A stretch of DNA of 8,535 nucleotides. Origin: Myxococcales bacterium (GTDB lineage Bacteria > Myxococcota > Myxococcia > Myxococcales > Myxococcaceae). The notes below the pieces were generated by a model. That model was not told the origin of the DNA, searched no databases, and saw only the letters and a list, made by a program, of their open reading frames with translations. The stretch lies in contig PMBV01000281.1 of the NCBI GenBank assembly GCA_003153055.1, positions 1 to 8,535 on the forward strand, in the 5' to 3' direction. Made by a program: the position numbers and the translations under genes. Shown one piece after another: positions 1 to 5,686 of this stretch (positions within the stretch are counted from its first letter, which is position 1; each line of letters opens with the position of its first letter).

Positions 1-23
1 ATTGACCGGTTGAGGTTTACTTA

Positions 24-623
24 ATGAGAACTCGGCTGCCACCACTCCTGTCGTGCTTGGTCTGCGCGACAGCGGTGTCGGCGCCGAAGAAGGCCATCGG
101 AGACGCGCGCGACGATCTCCAGCCCCTCTCGCGGTGCAGCTCGGGGCCCGACACGACCTTGGTGAGGGCGCTCGAGTATGCCTTCGAGCCAGCCCCGGTC
201 GAGGTGCGCGCCCAGGCCATCGAAGATCTCGGGTTCCTCGGAGACCAACGCGCGCTCAATGCCCTCGCCCAGCTCTGCCTCGACCCGAACCCGGTGCTCG
301 CACGAGCCGCGGTGCGCGCCGTCGGAGCCATCAGAGCTCCGCGGGCCGAGGAGATCCTCGCCAACGTGGTTCGGCACCCCACCGTGCCTGAGACCACCAA
401 GCTCAAGGCCCTCGAGCTCTTGCCGTTCCAGAACAGCTGGTCCTCGATTCGCTTCGTCTCCCAGGTCGCTCGATGGGGGCCGGTCACCAACGTCGTGCTC
501 GCCGCGCGGCGCCTGGCGATCGAGCTCCCACGGGGCGAGGCACCCAGCCCTGCACCGAGCAGCGAACTCGACGCAGGAACACCGACGCCGGCGGCTCCCG
601 GCGACCAGGGAGACCCACCGTGA
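24..623 (+). CDS. Exported HEAT-repeat protein
   Basis: This 199-residue protein looks like an exported helical-repeat scaffold; no enzymatic motif is visible. Residues 1-17 form a short signal peptide: Arg at 2 and 4, a Leu/Val/Ala core, and an A-T-A site at 15-17. The alternative A-V-S-A site would place Pro at +1, which disfavours cleavage, and the cysteines at 11 and 14 do not form a good lipobox. Residues 59-150 hold about three HEAT-like helical pairs. The clearest starts at VRAQAIEDLGFLGD, followed by a second at about 91-118 and a degenerate third. Residues 171-199 are a Pro/Ala/Ser-rich, probably disordered tail. The ATG at 24 is supported by GAGG at 12-15 and by an in-frame TGA at 3-5. 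The stop overlaps the proC start by 4 bases (GTGA), implying translational coupling. HEAT repeats normally mediate protein-protein contacts; the partner here is unknown. Confidence 0.85.
   Translation: MRTRLPPLLSCLVCATAVSAPKKAIGDARDDLQPLSRCSSGPDTTLVRALEYAFEPAPVEVRAQAIEDLGFLGDQRALNALAQLCLDPNPVLARAAVRAVGAIRAPRAEEILANVVRHPTVPETTKLKALELLPFQNSWSSIRFVSQVARWGPVTNVVLAARRLAIELPRGEAPSPAPSSELDAGTPTPAAPGDQGDPP
608..612 (+). promoter_or_regulatory. Ribosome binding site of proC
   Basis: GGGAG sits 7 bases before the GTG at 620, inside the 3' end of the HEAT gene. It decides the proC start against the longer in-frame reading from 473. Confidence 0.7.
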
Positions 624-1444
624 TCGACCGCAGCATCGCCTTCCTCGGCGCCGGAAACATGGCCAACGCCATCATTCGCGGGCTCTTGCTCGCCGGGACC
701 CCCGCCAATCGCATCACCGCCACCGTGCGTCGGCCCGAGCGGGTCGCCCAGCTCGAAAAGGAGCACGGCATTCACGTGGGCATGGACAACGTGCGCGCGG
801 CCAAGGACGCCGAGGTGGTGGTGTTGTCGGTGAAGCCCCAGGCGCTCGACAAGGTGCTCAAAGAAATTGCCACGGCCATCGATCACACCAAGCTGGTCAT
901 CTCGGTGGCCGCCGGGGTTCCCATCGCCGCTATCGAACGCCGCCTCGGCGCCGGCGCCCGCATCGTTCGCACCATGCCCAACACGCCGTGCCTGGTCGGG
1001 CTGGGGGCCACCGCGCTCTCGGGCGGCGAGCACGCGACCCAAGACGATCTCAGCCTGGCCACCACGCTCTTCGAGTCGGTGGGCATCACCACCATCGTCG
1101 ACGAGTACCTCCTCGACGCCGTCACCGGGCTCTCCGGCAGTGGCCCGGCCTACATCTTCCTCATCATCGAGGCCCTGTCCGACGCCGGAGTGAAGGTGGG
1201 CCTCTCGCGGCACGTGGCTCTCAAGCTCGCCGCCCAGACGGTGCTGGGGAGCGCCAAGATGCTCCTCGAGACCCAGGCGCACCCCGGCCAGCTCAAGGAC
1301 CAGGTCACCAGCCCCGGCGGCACCGCCATCGCCGGCCTCCACACCTTGGAAGCAGGCGGCCTGAGGACTACCCTCATCGACGCGGTCGAGGCCGCGACGA
1401 GACGGGCCAAGCAACTGGGCGACGCCTTCCTCGAGAAACCGTGA
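620..1444 (+). CDS. proC: Pyrroline-5-carboxylate reductase (ProC)
   Basis: This cytoplasmic enzyme carries out the last step of proline biosynthesis, reducing 1-pyrroline-5-carboxylate to L-proline with NAD(P)H. The 274-residue length fits the family (about 270). The Rossmann nucleotide-binding motif FLGAGNMANAI is at 8-18, followed by VKPQ (71-74) and MPNTP (119-123). The C-terminal dimerisation domain has GLSGSGPAYIF (170-180) and the P5CR signature ending in SPGGTAIAGL (231-240). The start is GTG at 620: GGGAG at 608-612 lies 7 bases upstream, and the protein then begins directly at the first strand of the Rossmann fold. A longer reading from 473 would add about 49 Arg/Gly-rich residues that belong to another frame of the HEAT gene. 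The start overlaps the HEAT gene stop by 4 bases, and the DivIVA gene follows 16 bases after the stop. No key motif is missing. Confidence 0.97.
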   Translation: MIDRSIAFLGAGNMANAIIRGLLLAGTPANRITATVRRPERVAQLEKEHGIHVGMDNVRAAKDAEVVVLSVKPQALDKVLKEIATAIDHTKLVISVAAGVPIAAIERRLGAGARIVRTMPNTPCLVGLGATALSGGEHATQDDLSLATTLFESVGITTIVDEYLLDAVTGLSGSGPAYIFLIIEALSDAGVKVGLSRHVALKLAAQTVLGSAKMLLETQAHPGQLKDQVTSPGGTAIAGLHTLEAGGLRTTLIDAVEAATRRAKQLGDAFLEKP

Positions 1445-1460
1445 GCCGGGAGACCCTGCC

Positions 1461-1949
1461 ATGAAGATGACGCCGCTGGACATCCGCCAGAAACGCTTCG
1501 AGGTGGCCCTCCGCGGCTACTCCAAAAAAGAGGTCGAAGGCTTCCTCGAGCTCGTCGCTGGCGAGTTCGAAGAGGTAGTGCGCGAGAACATCTCCCTCAA
1601 GGAAGAGCTCAAGCGCACCCAGGCCAGCCTCGAGCTGCACATCGACCGCGAGAAGACGCTGCAAGAGACGATGGTGACGGCCCAGCGCATCAGCGAAGAC
1701 GTCAAGGCCACCGCCCGCAAGGAGGCCGAGGTGCTGATCGCCCAGGCCGAGCTGCAGGCCGACAAGATCGTCGCCGGCGCGAACGATCGCATGGTCACCA
1801 TCATCAAGGAGATCAACGAGCTCAAACGGCAGAAGGTGCAATTCGAGTCGCACCTCGAGTCCCTCATCGACTCCCACCAGAAGCTCCTCGACACCTGGAA
1901 GACCCAGGGCTCCGATGTGGCGTACCTGGTGAAGAAGACCTCGGAGTGA
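1461..1949 (+). CDS. DivIVA-domain coiled-coil protein
   Basis: This 162-residue cytoplasmic protein belongs to the DivIVA family, which binds negatively curved membrane at poles and septa and recruits partners. The N-terminal lipid-binding domain (1-30) is clear: [11 protein letters not shown] followed by [14 protein letters not shown]. The membrane-inserting Phe17-Arg18 pair of Bacillus subtilis DivIVA corresponds to Leu17-Arg18 here, so both the hydrophobic tip and the basic residue are kept. Residues 31-145 are almost continuous heptad-like coiled coil, with the typical [17 protein letters not shown] segment at 74-90. The length matches B. subtilis DivIVA (164). The start is ATG 1461, with GGGAG at 1448-1452 eight bases upstream; the ATG at 1467 is less well placed. 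The gene lies between proC and yggU, its usual setting in many bacteria. The family is certain; the cellular role in this organism (division, polarity or growth zone) is inferred. Confidence 0.93.
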   Translation: MKMTPLDIRQKRFEVALRGYSKKEVEGFLELVAGEFEEVVRENISLKEELKRTQASLELHIDREKTLQETMVTAQRISEDVKATARKEAEVLIAQAELQADKIVAGANDRMVTIIKEINELKRQKVQFESHLESLIDSHQKLLDTWKTQGSDVAYLVKKTSE

Positions 1950-2236
1950 CGGCTCCCTGGGCAAAGCCCGTCGCCCAGGGCGTCGAGGTGCTGGTGCTGG
2001 TGCAGCCGCGGGCCTCGCGCACCAAGGCCATCGGAGAGCATGACGGGCGGCTCAAGGTAGCGCTGGCGGCGCCTCCCGTCGACGGCGAGGCCAACGCCGC
2101 GCTGGTGGAGTTCCTCGCCGATGCCCTCGACCTGCGCCGAGCCGACGTCGAGCTGCTCGACGGCGCCACCTCACGGAGAAAGCGGCTGGTCCTTCGGGGA
2201 GTGGATCTGGCGCGGGTGCTCGCGCTTATCTCGTAG
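1946..2236 (+). CDS. yggU: YggU/DUF167 family protein
   Basis: This is a small (96 residues) cytoplasmic protein of the YggU/DUF167 family, whose biochemical role is not established. The family signature is complete: the first strand [11 protein letters not shown] (15-25), then [17 protein letters not shown] (34-50), then [10 protein letters not shown], and a terminal TSRRK element (75-79). The start is GTG 1946, which overlaps the DivIVA stop by 4 bases (GTGA), the same arrangement as at the HEAT-proC junction. The Shine-Dalgarno sequence is weak, so translation probably depends on coupling to the gene upstream. The peptidase gene begins 3 bases after the stop, in the same frame. Identification is by family signature and by the proC-divIVA-yggU context. 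Confidence 0.93.
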   Translation: MTAPWAKPVAQGVEVLVLVQPRASRTKAIGEHDGRLKVALAAPPVDGEANAALVEFLADALDLRRADVELLDGATSRRKRLVLRGVDLARVLALIS

Positions 2237-2239
2237 GGA

Positions 2240-3340
2240 ATGACGCTCCTCGGCCCGGCGCTGGCGTTGCTCCTGGCGCTCAGCCCGAGCTCCGAGGAGA
2301 CCGTCACCGGGCCCAAGACCCAGACCCTCAAGACCCCCCGCTTCACGCTCGTGTACACCGAGCAAGCGGCCGGGCCCGCCCGGTTCCTCGCCGGGAAGCT
2401 CGAAGCGGTGCGCGACGAGGTCGCCAAGGCCGTGGGGCGCGACTGGCCCGGCGTCACCGAGGTTCGCCTGGGCTTTGGTCGCGAGGAGTACGAGGCGCTG
2501 GCGGTGCCGGGTCAACGGCCCCCTCCCTGGGCCGTGGCCCTCGCCTACCCAGAACGAAACCTGGTGCTCGTCGAGGCTCACTCGCTGGCCCAGGGCGACG
2601 GGCAGGTGACGCTCCGGCACGAGCTGGTACACGTGGCGCTCGGCCAGCTCGGCAAGGGCTGGCCTCACTGGTACCAGGAGGGCCTGGCGATGGAGCTGAC
2701 CCTCGAGCGGAAGTTCCGCTTTTCCCAGTTCGCCACCCTGGCCGAGGCGGTGGCGATGGATCGCATCTACGCCTTCGACGATCTCTCCCAGAGCTTCCCC
2801 CTTCGCCCCGACGACGTGGAGATCGCCTACGCCCAGAGCGCCGCCTTCGTGGAGTTCCTCCGCGAGCGCCACGGCACCCAGGCCTTCGGGCTGCTCATCG
2901 ACCGGGTGCAGGCGGGCGACCCCTTCGAGACGGCCTTCGGCGTCGCGTTCCACTCGAGCCCGTGGGTCGAGGAGAAGGCCTTCCGCCGCGAGCTCCAGCT
3001 CAAGTACCCCTGGTGGCCGATCTTCCTCGCTGGCGGGTCGCTGGTGTGGTTCCTCACTGCGCTGCTGTTGGTGGTCGCGGTCTTCAAGCGCCGGCACGAG
3101 GTGTCGCTCCACCGTCTCGAGCAGGCACGCATCGAGCGTCTTGAGGATCTCGGCCAGGTACTGCTCGACGCCCACGAGCGCCCGGCCAACAACGATGTCG
3201 ACCCGCTCGAGAGCCCCAACGCCTGGGAGGAGCCGCTGTGGATCGTGCACTCGGTGCGCTTCTACTCGCCTCCCCACGGCCGGAAGGGCGTCACTGCGCC
3301 GCCTCAGCCCTTCAGCTCACCTCCACCACCAGGCACTTGA
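2240..3340 (+). CDS. Membrane-anchored HExxH peptidase (Peptidase MA-like)
   Basis: This 366-residue zinc metalloprotease is of the gluzincin type, resembling the Peptidase_MA_2 family. A short hydrophobic N-terminus (2-15, LLGPALALLLAL) looks like a signal sequence, though it lacks the usual positive charge. The catalytic domain spans roughly 30-240. HELVH at 127-131 gives two zinc-binding His and the catalytic Glu128, and WYQEGLA at 144-150 supplies Glu147 as the third ligand. Residues 257-281 form one strong transmembrane segment followed by KRRH, a positive-inside signal. This predicts a periplasmic protease domain with a cytoplasmic tail containing a short coiled coil (284-305) and a Pro-rich end. 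ATG 2240 is the first start after the yggU TAG, separated by only GGA. AGGGA directly abuts the ATG, so initiation probably relies on coupling. The last 29 bases overlap the opposite-strand methyltransferase gene. The substrate is unknown. Confidence 0.88.
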   Translation: MTLLGPALALLLALSPSSEETVTGPKTQTLKTPRFTLVYTEQAAGPARFLAGKLEAVRDEVAKAVGRDWPGVTEVRLGFGREEYEALAVPGQRPPPWAVALAYPERNLVLVEAHSLAQGDGQVTLRHELVHVALGQLGKGWPHWYQEGLAMELTLERKFRFSQFATLAEAVAMDRIYAFDDLSQSFPLRPDDVEIAYAQSAAFVEFLRERHGTQAFGLLIDRVQAGDPFETAFGVAFHSSPWVEEKAFRRELQLKYPWWPIFLAGGSLVWFLTALLLVVAVFKRRHEVSLHRLEQARIERLEDLGQVLLDAHERPANNDVDPLESPNAWEEPLWIVHSVRFYSPPHGRKGVTAPPQPFSSPPPPGT

Positions 3341-4253
3341 GCCCGGCCCCCTCTCGAAAGTCGATGGCGCTGGGGGGAACGCGACTGACGACCTTCCACG
3401 AGGTACCGACCAGGCCCTCGGTGAGCTGGCCCAGCAGCTCAGCCTCGGACATCGCCTCGACGTTGCACATCGCGACGAGGAGCCCCGACCTCGAGAGCAC
3501 CTTGGCGGCGGTCGCGACGAGGTGGTGATAGTCACGTTGCGCGGTGAAGCGCCGGCCGCGAGCGGTGGAGAAACCGGGTGGGTCGAGGATGATCAGATCG
3601 AACACCTCGTCCTTCTTCCGGAACCGAGCGAGCCACTCGAACACGTCTCCAGAGATGAAGTCGAAGCGCTGAGCGTCGAGGTGATTGTGCGCGTAGTTCA
3701 CCTCACCCCAGTCGAGCACCCGGCGAGAGACGTCGAGGTTCGCGACCCGGCTGGCCCCGCCCAGGTGCGCCACCACCCCAAAGGCGCACGTATAGGCGAA
3801 TGTATTCAACACCCGTCGACCCTTGGCCAGCCGCCGCACCTCGGCTCGAGCGTCGCGAGCATCGAGGTACAGGCCGACCGACAGGCCATTGTCGGGGCGA
3901 ATCTCGAAGCGTGCGCCATGCTCCGGCGACACCAGGGAAGCCACCGGCTGGCCCAGCAACGGAGCGCGCGGCGCCACCCAATCGGAGTCCTCGTTGGCCG
4001 GCCTCCGGGCCTCCCTCGGGCGGCGCTTCACGTACACCGCGCGGAGTGGCCGTGCCTCAACGAGCGCCTGGGCCAGCCCGTGCTCCTCCGCGGCGTCGAG
4101 CTCGCGGTACAGGCTCACGACGGCCACGTCATCGAACAGATCCACCGTGATGCCGTCGAGCTCACCATCGACCCAGCGAAAACAGCACGTGTCTGGAGGG
4201 AGCCGCTCGACTCGTACCGCCAGCAGGTCGCTCAGCCGATTCATCTCACGCAT
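3312..4253 (-). CDS. RlmI-like class I SAM-dependent methyltransferase
   Basis: This cytoplasmic methyltransferase resembles the catalytic half of RlmI/RlmK-type 23S rRNA methyltransferases; the substrate is inferred, not shown. From the 4253 start it has 313 residues. Residues 12-110 are a small N-terminal region with no recognisable complete PUA domain. GLYLDARDARAEVRRL at 127-142 leads into SAM motif I (VLNTFAYTCAFG, 148-159), an acidic residue at Asp174, SGDVF at 201-205 and motif IV DPPGF at 224-228. Cys263 (AMCNVEAMSE) aligns with the catalytic Cys of RlmI's FSCSG motif, consistent with m5C chemistry. The start may be ATG 4253, which overlaps the upstream amidohydrolase gene by 8 bases, or ATG 4244, one base after that stop. 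The open frame extends to 4310, but those extra residues lie inside the upstream gene. The 3' end overlaps the peptidase gene by 29 bases. Confidence 0.88.
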   Translation of the reverse strand: MREMNRLSDLLAVRVERLPPDTCCFRWVDGELDGITVDLFDDVAVVSLYRELDAAEEHGLAQALVEARPLRAVYVKRRPREARRPANEDSDWVAPRAPLLGQPVASLVSPEHGARFEIRPDNGLSVGLYLDARDARAEVRRLAKGRRVLNTFAYTCAFGVVAHLGGASRVANLDVSRRVLDWGEVNYAHNHLDAQRFDFISGDVFEWLARFRKKDEVFDLIILDPPGFSTARGRRFTAQRDYHHLVATAAKVLSRSGLLVAMCNVEAMSEAELLGQLTEGLVGTSWKVVSRVPPSAIDFREGAGLKCLVVEVS

Positions 4254-5556
4254 CGCCGAGGCGCTGCAGGGCCTTCGAGGCTTCTGCGGCCAGCTCGAGG
4301 TAATCGACACCCACCAGCTGGCCTTCGCGCACCACCACTCGCCCGTCGACCACCGTCCACGCCACGGAGACTTGGCTGAGCTGCAGCAGGAGGTGGGCGG
4401 TGAAGCTGGCCGTGGTGGGGGCCGGCACGTAGTCGTACACCACGAGATCCGCCAGCGCGCCTTGGTCGATGAGCCCGCTGGGCACGCCGAACACCATCGT
4501 GCACAGCTCGGCAGGCCCGGCGATGAGGAACTGCGACATGGCCTGGTCCGGGTCGAGCATGCGGCCGCCCCGGCACAAGGTCATCACCCCACTGAAGCTG
4601 GCGGCGAACTCCTCCCACAGGGTGCCGGTCCCACCGGTGCCCAGCCCGGCCAGGTTGTTGCTGAGCAGCACGGCCTCCATGCCCAGGGCCGACCCGCCCT
4701 CGAGGGTCTGGGCCACCCGGGGGCTCATCGAGATGAGCGTGCGGGTCTTGGCCAGGCGAGCGGCCTCGCCGCGATCGATGGCGCGGGCTTGCCCGCCCAC
4801 GCAAGCACCGCCCAAGAGACCAAAGCGCTCGAAGCGGCTCACCACTCGAGCCCCGTAGCGAGCCCAGGTGATGGCGAGATCGTCGTCAGCCTCGGCCAGG
4901 CCGAACTGCGTCCCGACGGCGAGCTCCTCTTTGAATCGCCCCGCGGCGCGCATGAGATCCTCCTCGGCGACGCAGGAGGCCCTCACGCCGATGGAGCCCC
5001 GCACCAGGCCGTGGCCCTTCTGCGCCTCGATGTACTGGGCGTTGGCCTCCACCTGCTGGGGCCCAGGCACCGGGTCTCCGCTCATGCTGGAGTGGGCATT
5101 CAACAGTCGAGCCCCCAGCCGCTGGGCGACCCGGGCCTGCGTGGCGAGGGCGGCCTCGACGCACCGAGGGGCGTAGAGGTTCTCGACGAACATCGTCACC
5201 CCTCGCCTCAGGCCCGAGGCGAGAGCGAAGGCGGTCAGCGCCTCGACCTCGGCGACGGTGAGCTTCGCCCCGTGGTGTCGATCGAGCTCGAGCCGCTGGG
5301 CAAAGGGCCGCAAGAGGTAGTCGCCTGACCAGACGACCTGCTGACCGCCCACGAGGCGCGTGTCGCAGTCGATGAGGCCCGGGGCGACCAGCCGTCCGGC
5401 ACACCGCACCTCCCAGTCTCCGGGCAGCACGGGGAAGTCGCTGTCGGGGCCCACGGCGGTGATGGTGCGGCCTTCCACCAACACCGACATGCCAGTCCGG
5501 ACGCGGCCGTCGGCGCGAAACAGGCTGCAGTCTTTGAGCAGCAGGCGGCCTTCCAC
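4246..5556 (-). CDS. SsnA-like amidohydrolase, probable pseudoenzyme
   Basis: This 436-residue protein has the full amidohydrolase-superfamily layout, closest to SsnA/chlorohydrolase types. An N-terminal beta sandwich strand pair (4-35) is followed by RLVAPGLID (55-63), a TIM-barrel body, and a C-terminal part with ADLVVYDYVPAPT (369-381) and a final sandwich strand (VAWTVVDGRVVV). The catalytic metal ligands appear to be gone. The HxH after PG is Asp65-Thr-Arg67; the HxH of the HAAE region is Gln217-Phe-Gly219, although Glu222 is kept. The next His position falls at Ala251/Cys252, and the Asp of the GTDG motif is Gly308. The frame is intact, so this is not ordinary gene decay. The start is GTG 5556; an upstream in-frame TGA precedes it with no other usual start between, and no clear Shine-Dalgarno is seen. 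It probably forms an operon with the methyltransferase. Its function is unknown, and metal-dependent deamination is unlikely. Confidence 0.85.
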   Translation of the reverse strand: MEGRLLLKDCSLFRADGRVRTGMSVLVEGRTITAVGPDSDFPVLPGDWEVRCAGRLVAPGLIDCDTRLVGGQQVVWSGDYLLRPFAQRLELDRHHGAKLTVAEVEALTAFALASGLRRGVTMFVENLYAPRCVEAALATQARVAQRLGARLLNAHSSMSGDPVPGPQQVEANAQYIEAQKGHGLVRGSIGVRASCVAEEDLMRAAGRFKEELAVGTQFGLAEADDDLAITWARYGARVVSRFERFGLLGGACVGGQARAIDRGEAARLAKTRTLISMSPRVAQTLEGGSALGMEAVLLSNNLAGLGTGGTGTLWEEFAASFSGVMTLCRGGRMLDPDQAMSQFLIAGPAELCTMVFGVPSGLIDQGALADLVVYDYVPAPTTASFTAHLLLQLSQVSVAWTVVDGRVVVREGQLVGVDYLELAAEASKALQRLGDA

Positions 5557-5686
5557 GGCGGTGGAGCCTAGCGTGAATTCGGCTCGGCCAGCTCAACAGA
5601 CGGCGTCGGTACCGGGCACGATCGTGGGCCTCGAGCCTCCACGGAGCGCACCCGTCCGCGGGGACGGGCGCCGGAGACGGGTGCAG
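5557..5686. other. Intergenic region between ppx and the amidohydrolase gene
   Basis: These 130 bases separate the ppx stop from the amidohydrolase start, both on the minus strand. The ppx-proximal third is dominated by a GC-rich inverted repeat (listed separately). The rest should hold the promoter for the amidohydrolase-methyltransferase pair, but I could not find a convincing -35/-10 pair. No small open reading frame or RNA gene is evident. Confidence 0.5.
5648..5684 (-). terminator. GC-rich hairpin after the ppx stop
   Basis: A perfect 9-base inverted repeat, GCACCCGTC (5648-5656) with GACGGGTGC (5676-5684), begins 2 bases after the ppx stop codon. A competing inner stem, CCCGTCC (5651-5657) with GGACGGG (5662-5668) and a 4-base loop, shares one arm, so two mutually exclusive hairpins are possible. 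No T-run follows on the minus strand, so it is not a canonical intrinsic terminator. It may stop or pause transcription, protect the 3' end of ppx mRNA, or do little. The structure is visible in the sequence; the role is inferred. Confidence 0.45.

Noticed and set aside
473..619. N-terminal extension of ProC from an in-frame ATG at 473
   Set aside because: The extension is Arg/Gly-rich, lies inside the HEAT gene and is absent from ProC families. GTG 620 has a well-spaced ribosome binding site and gives the standard length.
17..1483. A 488-codon minus-strand open frame opposite the HEAT and proC genes
   Set aside because: Its translation is rich in Gly/Ala/Arg/Glu with no family resemblance, and it lies fully antisense to proC, whose motifs are all intact. 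It is a by-product of high-GC codon usage.
3300..3360. A bidirectional terminator between the convergent peptidase and methyltransferase genes
   Set aside because: No stem of useful length with a T-run was found; the region is coding on one or both strands.
5565..5596. Possible minus-strand promoter for the amidohydrolase gene: TTGAGC at 5591-5596 with a -10 near TAGGCT at 5565-5570
   Set aside because: With normal 16-18 base spacing no acceptable -10 appears; TAGGCT is 20 bases away and matches at only three positions.
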